From contig OY969694.1 in assembly GCA_963701955.1 (NCBI GenBank), forward strand, positions 868,001-932,000: a DNA stretch of 64,000 nucleotides, read 5' to 3'. This document shows positions 7,965-16,789 of this stretch, piece after piece; position 1 is the stretch's first letter; each line of letters begins with the position of its first letter. The notes below the pieces were generated by a model that saw only the letters and a list, made by a program, of their open reading frames with translations, was not told the origin of the DNA and ran no database searches. Made by a program: the position numbers and the translations under genes. Source of the stretch: Bog-473 sp963701955 (lineage in GTDB: Bacteria; Actinomycetota; Acidimicrobiia; Acidimicrobiales; RAAP-2).

Positions 7965-8094
7965 GTGGCTGACGGACGGGTTCCCGCTTCGTCCCAGCTC
8001 AACGAACGTGACACGACGGGCTGTGCTGGACACCCGACCCTTCAGGGTGCGGCGCACAAGTCCGGGAATGTCCCTCGCCGCCGACCTCAACGCG

Positions 8095-8100
8095 TACGCT
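8095..8100 (+). promoter_or_regulatory. -10 box of leaderless small gene at 8108
   Basis: TACGCT, 7 nt, then GTG 8108; no Shine-Dalgarno. Confidence 0.5.
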
Positions 8101-8107
8101 GACCACC

Positions 8108-8347
8108 GTGCCGGCCTTCGACCCGCAGGAGATGGTGGACCGGTTCCGCGCCCGGGCCGAGGCGGTCCGGTCGCGCGGCATGCCACCGGTCGAAGGTCCC
8201 GAACGGCAACGGTTCCGCGAGCAGGCGCAGCGAGACTTCACGGATTTCGCCATGATCGGCGACGCCGAGGTCGAGCTCGTCGACGGCATTCTGACCCTGC
8301 GCATCGACCTCCGTCCCCGACCGGCGCAGGGCGACGGGAGCGGCTGA
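8108..8347 (+). CDS. Small conserved-looking protein, unknown function
   Basis: 79 residues: a charged helical first half (DPQEMVDRFRARAEAVRSRG, then QRFREQAQRDFTDFAMI) and a short beta-prone second half (GDAEVELVDGILTLRIDLRP). No cysteines, membrane segment or signal. Function not recognised. Evidence for coding is the GTG start with TACGCT 7 nt upstream, strong third-position GC, and convergence with the flavin reductase gene with only 10 bp between the stops. Confidence 0.7.
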   Translation: MPAFDPQEMVDRFRARAEAVRSRGMPPVEGPERQRFREQAQRDFTDFAMIGDAEVELVDGILTLRIDLRPRPAQGDGSG

Positions 8348-8357
8348 CAGAGGGGGC

Positions 8358-8888
8358 TCACCCTCCGTAGTGCATTCGGGTGTCCTCCATGCGCAGAACC
8401 TCCGCCGGCTCTCCCCCGACCTCGGCCACCTCGCCGACACACCACACATGGCTCCCCAAGACGTCGGCCCGTGTGAGGGTGCAGACGACGTAGCCCGCTG
8501 CAGACGCCAACACGGGGAGCCGCCACGGTCCGACCTCCGTGACGGGTCGGCCCGACAGAGCGAGGATGGCTCCCCCCGAAGTTGCGCGCGTCACATCGGT
8601 CACGGGCTTGGCGAAGCGCCGCACCGCGTGACCCTCGTCACGAGCCAACAGCGAGATGCTGAAGGCTCCGGCCGCCGACACCAGCCGGGCCGTCACCGAC
8701 TCCCGCTCGAGTGCGACACCGACCAGTTTTGGCTCGACGCACACCTGGACCACGAGGTTCGCCGTCATGAGGTTGACCTCATCACCATCCCGACTCCCGA
8801 CGAGGTACAGCCCGGTGGGGAACGACCACAGGACCCGGCGGCGGTGGCGGTCGAAGTCGTCCGACTGCTCTCGACCCGGGATGCTCAT
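8358..8888 (-). CDS. Flavin reductase domain protein (FMN-binding split barrel)
   Basis: 176 residues matching the flavin reductase-like split-barrel family that reduces or binds FMN and serves partner monooxygenases. Seen are the opening SFPTGLYLVGSRDGDEVNLMTANLVVQVCVEPKLVGVALE, the typical ESVTARLVSAAGAFSISLL strand-helix, and a C-terminal barrel part ending MEDTRMHYGG. Start ATG 8888 was chosen because it overlaps the upstream lipoprotein stop by 4 bp (ATGA); the long open frame upstream of it is antisense-like noise inside the lipoprotein and tyrS genes. Likely co-transcribed with tyrS and the lipoprotein gene. The oxygenase partner is not evident nearby. Confidence 0.88.
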   Translation of the reverse strand: MSIPGREQSDDFDRHRRRVLWSFPTGLYLVGSRDGDEVNLMTANLVVQVCVEPKLVGVALERESVTARLVSAAGAFSISLLARDEGHAVRRFAKPVTDVTRATSGGAILALSGRPVTEVGPWRLPVLASAAGYVVCTLTRADVLGSHVWCVGEVAEVGGEPAEVLRMEDTRMHYGG

Positions 8889-9400
8889 CCGAAGATCCCT
8901 CCGGCACCCGAGTCTCCGCCGTTGCCCACCGTCGTCGTCGTCGCCGGCGGGTGTCCGTCGACGGCGCGGATCCTCTCGAGAGCCCGCCGGTAGAGCGCGT
9001 CGGCGCGGATCCCCTCCCGTTCGGCCCGGGTCAGGTCGGACCGATTCGACGCACCACCGTAACAATCGTTGCCGGCATCCCCTTCGAGACCGTAGGCCTC
9101 GGTGAGCAGATCGTTCAGGGTCGGATCGGGTGAGGGCAACGAGGAGTTCGCCATCTCGGCGTCGTTGATGATGGTGCTGCACGCGGCGTGCAGCGCGCCC
9201 GAACCGTTCCCCGCCACCTTGGCGATCCGCGCATTGTCCGCGACCAGGGTGCCTATCTCCTGCCCGAGGCCGGTCCCGCTCACCCACACCGACATCCGGT
9301 GCGGCGCGGACCCCTCTTGATCGGCGCCCGCGCACGAAGCCAGCGTCACCGCGCCGAGGGACACCAGGGCCATTGAGGTCAACCGGGCGCGGCGGCTCAT
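8885..9400 (-). CDS. Putative lipoprotein, unknown function
   Basis: 171 residues with a type II signal peptide: basic MSRRARL, a hydrophobic stretch and a lipobox ending LASC near residue 23. The mature part has conserved-looking cysteine pairs (HAACSTIIND, NDCYGG) and a low-complexity Thr/Gly-rich end. No domain recognised. Predicted to sit on the outer face of the membrane, consistent with lspA being present at 31 kb. It overlaps tyrS upstream and the flavin reductase downstream by 4 bp each, so translation is coupled. Confidence 0.75.
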   Translation of the reverse strand: MSRRARLTSMALVSLGAVTLASCAGADQEGSAPHRMSVWVSGTGLGQEIGTLVADNARIAKVAGNGSGALHAACSTIINDAEMANSSLPSPDPTLNDLLTEAYGLEGDAGNDCYGGASNRSDLTRAEREGIRADALYRRALERIRAVDGHPPATTTTVGNGGDSGAGGIFG

Positions 9401-10662
9401 ACGGCCCGGACGACGTGCACCTCGCGCCGCCCGCGCCGCAGCACCAGGTACCGGTCGTGCAGGAGATCCCCCGCCCTGAACGTCCGCAGTTCGTCGGACT
9501 GCCGCACGTTGTTGACGTAGGCCCCGCCCTGGTCGACGGTGCGCCTGGCCTCCCCCCTCGACCTGACCAATCCGGTGCGCTCCAGGACGTCCACCAGTGA
9601 CATGTTCCCCAGCAACTCGCTCCGGGGCACGTCGGTGGTGGGGGCATCCTCGGTCACGACCAGGAGCATCTGCTCGCCGAGGGCGGCGATCTCCTCGCCG
9701 AACAGCGCGGCGGCGGCCTCCTCGGCCCTGAGCACCTCGTCCTCCCCGTGCACCAGGGCCGTCACCGAGCGTGCCAGGGCCCGCTGCGCCGCTCGATGTT
9801 GCGGCCGCTCGGCCGTCTCGGCGTCGAGAGCCTCGATCTCCGCGCTCTCGAGGAAGGTCAGGAAGCGGAGGAGCTGGCCCACCTGCTCGTCGGGGGTGTT
9901 CACGAAGAACTGGTACATGGCGTAGGGACTGGTCCGGTCGGGATCGATCCACACGGTGCCCGACTCGGTCTTGCCGTACTTGGTGCCGTCCGCCTTGACG
10001 ACCAGCGGTGAGGTCAGACCCCAGACCTCGTCCCCGCAGACCTTGCGGATCAGCTCGACGCCCATGGTGATATTGCCCCACTGGTCGCTCCCGCCGATCT
10101 GGAGATCGCAGCCATGGTCGAGGTGGAGGCGGAGGAAGTCGTACGCCTGGAGCAACATGTAGCTGAACTCTGTGTAGCTGATGCCCTGGTCGGGCCGCTC
10201 GAACCGGGTCCTGACCGACTCCTTCCCCACCATCTGGTTCACCGTGAAGTGCTTGCCGACGTCGCGCAAGAACTCGAGCGTGGAAAGCGAGCCGAGCCAG
10301 TCGGCGTTGTTGAGCAGGAGGGCGTCATCGAGGTCCACGAACTGGGCCAGCTGGGGCCGCACGCCCTCGAGGTACGTCTCAATCGTCTCGAGCGTGAGGA
10401 GTTGGCGCTCGTCGCTCTTGCCGCCCGGATCACCGATCATGCCAGTGCCCCCACCGGCAAGGGAGATCGTGCGGTGACCGGCCAGCTGGAAACGCCGGAG
10501 CGTGCAGAGCTGGAGCAGGTTGCCCACGTGGAGGCTGTCCGCACTCGGGTCGAAGCCGGCGTACACGGTGAGGCCGGGCTGGTCGAGCCGCTTCGGGAGC
10601 TCCGGGTCGGTCATCTGGTGGATCAGGCCGCGGAAGGCGAGGTCCTCCGAGAGCGTGGGCAT
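9397..10662 (-). CDS. tyrS: Tyrosyl-tRNA synthetase
   Basis: Class I aminoacyl-tRNA synthetase, 421 residues, charging tRNA-Tyr. Seen are FDPSADSLHVGNLL (HIGH-like HVGN at about residue 45), GGGTGMIGDPGGKSDER, the tyrosine-binding SYMLLQAYDFLRL with GGSDQWGNI, the KMSKS-type loop KADGTKYGKTESG, and a C-terminal S4 RNA-binding domain (SLVDVLERTGLVRSRGEARRTVDQGGAYVNN region). ATG 10662 is used because it matches the family N terminus; the frame stays open upstream to 10842 but that region overlaps the divergent gene. First gene of a three-gene unit. Confidence 0.96.
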   Translation of the reverse strand: MPTLSEDLAFRGLIHQMTDPELPKRLDQPGLTVYAGFDPSADSLHVGNLLQLCTLRRFQLAGHRTISLAGGGTGMIGDPGGKSDERQLLTLETIETYLEGVRPQLAQFVDLDDALLLNNADWLGSLSTLEFLRDVGKHFTVNQMVGKESVRTRFERPDQGISYTEFSYMLLQAYDFLRLHLDHGCDLQIGGSDQWGNITMGVELIRKVCGDEVWGLTSPLVVKADGTKYGKTESGTVWIDPDRTSPYAMYQFFVNTPDEQVGQLLRFLTFLESAEIEALDAETAERPQHRAAQRALARSVTALVHGEDEVLRAEEAAAALFGEEIAALGEQMLLVVTEDAPTTDVPRSELLGNMSLVDVLERTGLVRSRGEARRTVDQGGAYVNNVRQSDELRTFRAGDLLHDRYLVLRRGRREVHVVRAV

Positions 10663-10724
10663 GCCTTTGACTCTGCCATACGCAGGTAGGTTGATCGGCC
10701 TCATGGAGATCTGGTGAGTGCCGC

Positions 10725-12083
10725 GTGGTGATCGGGATCGAGTCCGTCGCCATGCCCGCGCTGCCGATGGAGGGCTCGCTCCCGCCCGACCTCCAGGGGA
10801 CGTTCTTCCGGGTCGGCCCGGGCCCGATGGATTCCACCACACACGTCGTTCGTGGCGCGCTGCACGCCGTCGAGCTCCGTGACGGGCGCGCCGTCAGCTT
10901 CCTGCAGACCGACTCGGACGCCGACGCGGGAGTGTTCTGGCATGCCGGCGCCCTCCTGGCGCTTCCCGAGACCGGCCTGCCCTCGCGCTACACGCGGTAC
11001 CTCGAGTCCGAGGAGTTCACTGGTGGGCTCAGCGCGCCGATCGCATCGCACGTGCACCGGGTGGCCGCAGACGGTAGTCGTGTGCTGTTCGCCGTCGAGG
11101 AGTCGGGCGGGCCCGACGAGAACAACGAGGACGTCGTCTTGCGCATCGGCGAATGGGACGCGCGTGGTGCGCTGCGCTCCTCCCAGTCGATTCCGCTCGA
11201 GCGGGCGACCTGGCAGCACGACATCGGTGTCACCTCGGCACACGTGGTCTTCGTGGAGTCACCCACACGACGCCTCGTCGACCACGCTGTCGGTTTCGGA
11301 GCGGTCGGCGCTGACGGCGACGTGCCCTTCGCCTGGGTGCCCGGAGCCGACGGATGGATCGGCGTCACCCGCCGGGACGGTGACGGGTCCGGGGTTCGCT
11401 GGACCCGGGTCGATCCGTGTCTGGTGACGCACGTCCTGGGTGCGACCGACGTGGGAGACGGCGATGTCGAGCTCTACGTCTGCCGCTACGACGCACCCGT
11501 GGAGGGAGCGCCCGTCGACACGACAGCACCGGTGGTCGGTCCTGAGGGCATCGGACTCTCCGCGATCGGTGGCAGCCTGGCGGTTCTCGAACGCTGGCGC
11601 CTGACCGACCGGACTCTGACGAGTACGCAGCTCGACGAGCGGTTCGTCGAGTATCCGAGGACGGACCCCCACTGCGACGGGGCATCCTTTCGCCACGGCT
11701 ATTGCGTGGAGACCAGGTGGGCGGACGAGACACCTCCCACGGGGGACGTCAGAACACGGTCCGTACCTGCGCCGTGGGGCCGGTCGGTCATGCCCGTCGG
11801 AGTTTTGAAGGTCGATCTGCACAGGGACGATGCGACCGCCTGGAATCCGGGGGCGGGGCGCAGGCCCAGCGAGCCCGTCTTCGTGCGCGCCGCCGATGGG
11901 CACCAAGACGATGAAGGTTGGCTCCTCACCGTCGTCGACGACCCGGATCGTGGCGCCAGCGACCTCTACGTGCTCGATGCGTCCACGCTGGGGCGTCGAC
12001 CCCCCGAAGCGGTGATCCACCTTCCTGAGCGCCTGCCCTTCTGCAGTCACGGCGAATGGGTGTCCGCAGAGCAGTACGGCTGA
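10725..12083 (+). CDS. Carotenoid oxygenase (RPE65/CCD) family protein
   Basis: 452 residues with the family opening SLPPDLQGTFFRVGPGP and four histidines at the places expected for the propeller-centre iron: SHVHRV, WQHDIGV, THVLGA and the C-terminal CSHGEWV. These enzymes cleave carotenoid or stilbene double bonds with a non-heme Fe(II). It is divergent in detail: the common HxFDGDGM segment after the start is missing and replaced by THVVRGALHAVEL. No carotenoid biosynthesis genes are in the window, so the substrate is open. The start at GTG 10725 lies 62 bp from the divergent tyrS start, and the true start is not certain. Confidence 0.82.
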   Translation: MVIGIESVAMPALPMEGSLPPDLQGTFFRVGPGPMDSTTHVVRGALHAVELRDGRAVSFLQTDSDADAGVFWHAGALLALPETGLPSRYTRYLESEEFTGGLSAPIASHVHRVAADGSRVLFAVEESGGPDENNEDVVLRIGEWDARGALRSSQSIPLERATWQHDIGVTSAHVVFVESPTRRLVDHAVGFGAVGADGDVPFAWVPGADGWIGVTRRDGDGSGVRWTRVDPCLVTHVLGATDVGDGDVELYVCRYDAPVEGAPVDTTAPVVGPEGIGLSAIGGSLAVLERWRLTDRTLTSTQLDERFVEYPRTDPHCDGASFRHGYCVETRWADETPPTGDVRTRSVPAPWGRSVMPVGVLKVDLHRDDATAWNPGAGRRPSEPVFVRAADGHQDDEGWLLTVVDDPDRGASDLYVLDASTLGRRPPEAVIHLPERLPFCSHGEWVSAEQYG

Positions 12084-12147
12084 ACAACCCGCTCGGGGAT
12101 GACATGGCGCGCCGCACCGGCGACGTGCCCGACCGTTCACTCCCGAC

Positions 12148-13362
12148 ATGTCGTCGACGACCCTCCGAGACGGTCCCCGGCCGCCCACCGTCTCCCGGCG
12201 GACCGACGCGCTCGTGGCCAGCGTGGCCCAGCACCACCGGGCCATCTCCGCCCATCAGAGCCGGCTGCTGGCCGCGGTGGCCGAGCTCGACAGGCGCCGG
12301 GCCTGGCGCCTGGACGGCGCCACGTCAATGGTGGCCTGGCTGGTCCAGCGGTGCGCGGTGAGCGCGGCCACCGCTCGCGAATGGGTGACGGCAGCCACGA
12401 AGCTGCCCGACCTTCCCGAGATCTCCCACACGCTGGCGAAGGGAAAGCTCTCCTTCGACCAGGTCAGACCATTGGTGGAGGTGGCTCGACCGGAGACCGA
12501 TGCCGCCCTCGCCGCGCAGGCGACCCACTGGTCTGCCAAGCAGGTGCGCGAGCTGGCGATGGCCGCCCGCACGGAATCCGACGAGCGGGCCGCGGGCTCG
12601 TACGCCAGGCGGTCCGTGAGGTTCGACGATCGTCGTCGCAGCTTCACGGGCGTTCTGCCAGATGATCACTACGCCGTGGTGAAGGCGTCGCTGGTGACCC
12701 GGGCGAGTCGTCGGCTGGGCGACGGGGCGCCCTTCCACCAGCGCATGGCAGATGCGCTGGTGGAGATCTGCAGGGCCGATGCTCAGGAGGTCGGCAAGGT
12801 TCCTGATGTCGGCGATGCTCGGGGCTCCGGTGATGAGTCTCGAGGCAGTCGTGCGGGTGGTCTCCGCCGGAACCGGCCCACGGTCGTGGTCCACGCCGAC
12901 TTGGGCTTTCTGGCCGGCGGCCAGGACGGAGGGGCGGAGCTCGACGTGCTCGGCCCGCTGTCACGTGAGGTGGCCCGCCGACTGGCGTGCGATGCCAAGG
13001 TCCTCGTCAGCGCCGACGAGCCCGGCGGCCAGAGCCTCAACCTGGGCCGATCCAGACGCGGCCCCAGCGACGTGCAACGGATCGCCATCAGACGACGCGA
13101 CAAGGGATGCCGATTCCCCGGATGCACGCACACCGAGTTCACCGACGTCCACCACGTTCGGCACTGGGTGGACGGCGGACCGACGGACCTGGCGAACCTC
13201 GTCGAGCTCTGCGACCAGCACCACCGGTGCGTCCACGAGATGGGCTGGACCATGTCGGGCGACGCGAACGAGGAGCTGACATTTCGGAGCCCGAGCGGGC
13301 GGCGATCAACCTCCACGCCCTCTCCCACGTTCAACGCAGCGAGAGACGGACCGCCTCGTTGA
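12148..13362 (+). CDS. DUF222 domain protein with C-terminal HNH nuclease motif
   Basis: 404 residues in the actinobacterial DUF222-HNH family (like the mycobacterial 13E12 repeat proteins). The N-terminal DUF222 helical part runs to about residue 300; the C terminus has the HNH fold RDKGCRFPGCTHTEFTDVHHVRHWVDGGPTD...LCDQHHRCVH, with CxxC zinc ligands and the HH active-site pair intact. Members are often multicopy and associated with mobile DNA, but no repeats or target-site duplications flank this one. Its last 32 bp overlap the 3' end of menD on the other strand. Function in the cell is unknown. Confidence 0.9.
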   Translation: MSSTTLRDGPRPPTVSRRTDALVASVAQHHRAISAHQSRLLAAVAELDRRRAWRLDGATSMVAWLVQRCAVSAATAREWVTAATKLPDLPEISHTLAKGKLSFDQVRPLVEVARPETDAALAAQATHWSAKQVRELAMAARTESDERAAGSYARRSVRFDDRRRSFTGVLPDDHYAVVKASLVTRASRRLGDGAPFHQRMADALVEICRADAQEVGKVPDVGDARGSGDESRGSRAGGLRRNRPTVVVHADLGFLAGGQDGGAELDVLGPLSREVARRLACDAKVLVSADEPGGQSLNLGRSRRGPSDVQRIAIRRRDKGCRFPGCTHTEFTDVHHVRHWVDGGPTDLANLVELCDQHHRCVHEMGWTMSGDANEELTFRSPSGRRSTSTPSPTFNAARDGPPR

Positions 13363-15010
13363 TCGCATCATGGAGGGCCACGTTGTCGGCTCGGCTGGGA
13401 ACCCGCGCGCGGACCATCGCGGGGCCCGGCGCTTCCAGGGCCGCTTCGAGGTCGGACACCGACGAGACCTCTTCGACGGTCAAGCCGAACCCCCGCGCGA
13501 CCGAGGTCACGTCGCTCGTCGGTGGCGTACCGAAGAGTTGTTCGAAGGTCTCCGACGCCACGGTAGAGGCCTGAGGAAGGAACGAGAAGATCCCTCCCCC
13601 GCCGTTGTCAACCACGACGAACGTGCACCGCAAAGGCGGGACGTTCACCAGCCCCGACACGTCGTGCAGGAAGGCCAGGTCACCGAGGAGCGCCAGCGTG
13701 GGCGTTGAGGGCTCCGCTGCGGCCACACCCAGCGCGGTGGACACGACGCCGTCAATGCCGTTGGCCCCACGGTTGGCCAGCACCCGGGGCGGACGTCGCT
13801 CGGGTGCCGCGAACCACTCGAGGTCGCGCAAGGGCATGGACGCGGACACGACGAGGTTCGCCCGGTGCGCCCCGGCCCAGCGGTGAACCAGACGTGCAAC
13901 CTGCGGTTCGTTGAGGTCTGTTCCGAGTACCGCGGCGATGGCGCGCTGCGCTCGCTCCTCGCGTGACCGCCAGGAGTCCAGCCACCCGGCGTCGCACGGG
14001 GAGGCAACGTCGAGGGCCGCGGCGAGCCACACGTCCGTGTCGCACCGGTGGAATTCCGTGGCGACCCGGCTGGGGTCGGGCCATCGGTGCCAAGGATCGA
14101 CGACGATGACCCTGGCACCGGCCCCCGCTGCGCCGGCGACGTAGGTGCCAAGCGCCTTCGACATCCACGGTGTGCCCAACAGAAGAACCGTCTCGGGGAG
14201 CGGTGGACCGGCGCGGACGATGGAGTCTGCGGCGGCGATGGTCCCCACTACTCGACCGCCCGAGCGGGGATCCGCCATGACCGGCCATCCGAGCCGCTCC
14301 GCCAATGCCAGCACGCCAGTGCGGTCCGGGGGTCGTGGCTCGAGGCCACCGACGATGATGACGCCCCGGCCCCCAAGAGGCGTGATCTCGGGCGCGCCGG
14401 GCGATCCCGTGCCATTCGCCGCGGGGAGGCCTGCTCCGCTGGTGACCACCAGTGGTCCGGGCCGATCAGGAAGGGACGTGGGCTGCCCGTGGAGGGGTTC
14501 ACGGAACGCCAGGTTCAGGTGCACCGGTCCGGGACCCGACGGACCGTGTCGCGCTTCGGAGTAGGCGCGGACCGCGAGGGGCCGCCACGTGGACACCTGG
14601 CCGTCCGTGGGGACGCCCGGCGCCAGCGCCCATCGGACGACTGACGCGAACAGCCCGACCTGCTCAATCGTCTGTGGCGCCCCGGTGTGGTGCAGCTCGG
14701 GTGGCCGATCTGCAGTGCACACGATCAGCGGTATCCCGGCGTGGGACGCTTCGACGACCGCCGGAAGCAGCTCCGCCGCCGCCGTCCCGCTCGTCACGCA
14801 GACCACGACAGGCTGCCGGCTTGCCATGGCCAGGCCAACGGCGAAGAAGCCTGCGCTTCGCTCGTCGAGCCGGACGTGAGTCCGCAATCGACCGGCCAGC
14901 GCCAGCGTCAGGGGCGTCGATCGGGAGCCGGGGCACACGACCGCATCGGTCACACCCAGACGCGACCACTCGTCGACCAGGGTCGCACTGAACGTGGCCT
15001 GTACGCTCAC
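13331..15010 (-). CDS. menD: SEPHCHC synthase (MenD)
   Basis: Thiamine diphosphate enzyme of menaquinone synthesis that joins 2-oxoglutarate and isochorismate. 559 residues; the opening VDEWSRLGVTDAVVCPGSRSTPLTLAL with DERSAGFFAVGLAMAS and VTSGTAAAELLPAVVEASHAGIPL is diagnostic of MenD. The C-terminal ThDP/Mg region has GDLAFLHDVSGL and VVDNGGGGIFSFLPQ. GTG 15010 is divergent from menH with 5 bp between the starts; the best ribosome-binding site (GGAG, about 11 nt upstream) lies inside menH. The 3' end overlaps the DUF222 gene by 32 bp, unusual and worth a transcript check. Confidence 0.96.
   Translation of the reverse strand: MSVQATFSATLVDEWSRLGVTDAVVCPGSRSTPLTLALAGRLRTHVRLDERSAGFFAVGLAMASRQPVVVCVTSGTAAAELLPAVVEASHAGIPLIVCTADRPPELHHTGAPQTIEQVGLFASVVRWALAPGVPTDGQVSTWRPLAVRAYSEARHGPSGPGPVHLNLAFREPLHGQPTSLPDRPGPLVVTSGAGLPAANGTGSPGAPEITPLGGRGVIIVGGLEPRPPDRTGVLALAERLGWPVMADPRSGGRVVGTIAAADSIVRAGPPLPETVLLLGTPWMSKALGTYVAGAAGAGARVIVVDPWHRWPDPSRVATEFHRCDTDVWLAAALDVASPCDAGWLDSWRSREERAQRAIAAVLGTDLNEPQVARLVHRWAGAHRANLVVSASMPLRDLEWFAAPERRPPRVLANRGANGIDGVVSTALGVAAAEPSTPTLALLGDLAFLHDVSGLVNVPPLRCTFVVVDNGGGGIFSFLPQASTVASETFEQLFGTPPTSDVTSVARGFGLTVEEVSSVSDLEAALEAPGPAMVRARVPSRADNVALHDAINEAVRLSLR
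15002..15007 (+). promoter_or_regulatory. -10 box of leaderless menH
   Basis: TACGCT, 8 nt, then GTG 15016. The box lies inside the first codons of the divergent menD gene, so menH and menD promoters overlap the opposite coding sequence. Confidence 0.55.
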
Positions 15011-15015
15011 CGCCC

Positions 15016-15834
15016 GTGGCGCTCCACGTCGAGGTGCGCGGATCTGGTCCCCCTTTGGTCATGCTGCACGGCTTCACGCAGACGGCCCGACTGTGGGGCC
15101 GATTCGGGGAGCTCATCGGTGCTCTTCGCACCGTCGTGGCGGTCGACCTCCCCGGGCACGGAGGGTCGGGCGCCGTTCGGGCCGATCTCCCGACCACGGC
15201 CTCGCTGGTGGCTCAGGCCGTGACGGAGGCCTTGGGTCGTCCCGCACCGTGTGATGTGCTCGGGTACTCCCTTGGCGCACGGGTGGCCCTGCACGTGGCA
15301 ACAGGACCCGACCTTGTTGTCGACCACCTGGCTCTGATCGGAGCGTCGGCCGGAATCGTGGACCCGGCCGAGCGCGCTCGTCGGCGACGATCCGACGACG
15401 CCTTGGCAGACCAGCTCGAGGACTCCGGGGACGTGGAATCGTTCCTTCGGTCCTGGTTGCGCGGGGCCATGTTCGAGCGCCTCACCTCCACGGGGGCATC
15501 GGACCTGGCCGAGCGCCTCCGCAACACCGCGCCGGGACTCGCCTCCAGCCTGCGTTTGTGCGGAGCAGGAGCGCAGGAGCCGCTCTGGGACCGGCTGCAC
15601 CTCCTCTCGTGCCCTCTCCTGGCCGTTGCCGGGGTCGACGACACTCGCTTCGCGGCGCATGCCCTGCGGATGAGCCATCTGGTGCCGTCCGGCGTCGCCT
15701 CCCTTGTCCCGGGCGGCGGCCACGCTGCCCACCTGGCCCAGCCGGACCACACGGCCCGCCTGGTCGGTCACTGGCTCGACACCGTGGACACCGTTCCCGA
15801 GTCTTCACGGCTCACAGGAGAACACCAACCGTGA
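15016..15834 (+). CDS. menH: Alpha/beta hydrolase, likely SHCHC synthase (MenH)
   Basis: 272-residue alpha/beta hydrolase with the oxyanion HGFTQT motif, nucleophile elbow GYSLGAR (Ser in GxSxG), an Asp in VAGVDDTRF and a late His in PGGGHAAHLAQP, giving a plausible Ser-Asp-His triad. MenH eliminates pyruvate from SEPHCHC. The call as MenH rests mainly on position among men genes; the fold alone would allow other substrates. Start is leaderless-type GTG. Its 3' end overlaps menA by 23 bp on the other strand. Confidence 0.82.
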   Translation: MALHVEVRGSGPPLVMLHGFTQTARLWGRFGELIGALRTVVAVDLPGHGGSGAVRADLPTTASLVAQAVTEALGRPAPCDVLGYSLGARVALHVATGPDLVVDHLALIGASAGIVDPAERARRRRSDDALADQLEDSGDVESFLRSWLRGAMFERLTSTGASDLAERLRNTAPGLASSLRLCGAGAQEPLWDRLHLLSCPLLAVAGVDDTRFAAHALRMSHLVPSGVASLVPGGGHAAHLAQPDHTARLVGHWLDTVDTVPESSRLTGEHQP

Positions 15835-16789
15835 GGAGGACACCGACCGCCAGTTGCAGGCGGGCGGTGGCGCCGAGCATCGGCAAGAGCGCGCGGCCCT
15901 CCTGATCGCTCACCGCGAGCCGTGTCGGCTCGACGGCCAGGGGGATCGCCAAGAGCGCGACCAGCGCGCCGGTTCTCCAGGAGGACAGCACCATGATGGA
16001 GAGCGCCGCTGCCACCAGTGTCGCGACGTAGAAACGACCCGCACCGATCCGCCCGAGGCGCGTGGCGAGCGTCCTCTTGTTCGCCACCCCATCAGTGGCG
16101 ATGTCGCGAAGGTTGTTCGCCTGGAGCAGCGCCGCCGCCAGGAGGCCGACCGGCACACCGGCCCAGAGCGCGAAGGCCCAGTTGAAATCGTAGGACGACA
16201 TGTGCCCGCCAACGTTGACCGCGAAGGGGGCGTGCTGCACGTACGCCGAGCCGGCCGTCGCCACCAGACCGAAGAACACGAAGACGAAGAGCTCACCGAA
16301 CCCGAGGTACCCGTACGGGCGCGGTCCACCCGTGTACGCCCAGCCCGCGATCCCACAGATGAGCCCGAGGGGAAGGAACCACCATGTCACCCGGGCCGCA
16401 AGGGTCAGCCCGGCCAATCCCGCCACGCCAAACGACAGGAGTGCCGCCACCTTGACCTGACGAACCGTGGCCAGTCCCTGTCCGACGAGCCGCACAGGTC
16501 CGACCCGCCGGGCGTCGGTCCCTCGTACGCCATCGGCGTAGTCGTTGACGTAATTGGTGCCGACCTGGATACCAAGAGCAACCATCAACGCGAGCACCGC
16601 ATTGAGCCATGACAACCGGCGATCGAACCCGACGCACAACGCGCTGTGGCACGAGGTCGACGCCGTCGTCACCACGAGCTGCCCACTCGAGAGGAATCCG
16701 ACCGCCGTCCCGACAGCGACGGGAACGACGGCCGCAGGGAGTGTGCGGGGGCGGGCGCCCGCAACCCACACCGAGAGCGGTGTGCTCAC
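15812..16789 (-). CDS. menA: 1,4-dihydroxy-2-naphthoate polyprenyltransferase
   Basis: Integral membrane UbiA-family prenyltransferase, 325 residues with about eight or nine hydrophobic helices, which attaches the isoprenoid chain to DHNA. The first Asp-rich motif is seen as NYVNDYADGVRGTD and is followed by the conserved GPVRLVGQGLAT segment typical of MenA. A second Asp-rich-like region is LQANNLRDIATDGVANKRTLATRLG. The start overlaps the menB stop by 4 bp, so menB and menA are translationally coupled. The 3' end overlaps menH. Confidence 0.94.
   Translation of the reverse strand: MSTPLSVWVAGARPRTLPAAVVPVAVGTAVGFLSSGQLVVTTASTSCHSALCVGFDRRLSWLNAVLALMVALGIQVGTNYVNDYADGVRGTDARRVGPVRLVGQGLATVRQVKVAALLSFGVAGLAGLTLAARVTWWFLPLGLICGIAGWAYTGGPRPYGYLGFGELFVFVFFGLVATAGSAYVQHAPFAVNVGGHMSSYDFNWAFALWAGVPVGLLAAALLQANNLRDIATDGVANKRTLATRLGRIGAGRFYVATLVAAALSIMVLSSWRTGALVALLAIPLAVEPTRLAVSDQEGRALLPMLGATARLQLAVGVLLTVGVLL

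Noticed and set aside
12148..13362. DUF222-HNH gene as part of an insertion element
   Set aside because: No flanking inverted repeats, target duplication or transposase; the gene interlocks with menD.
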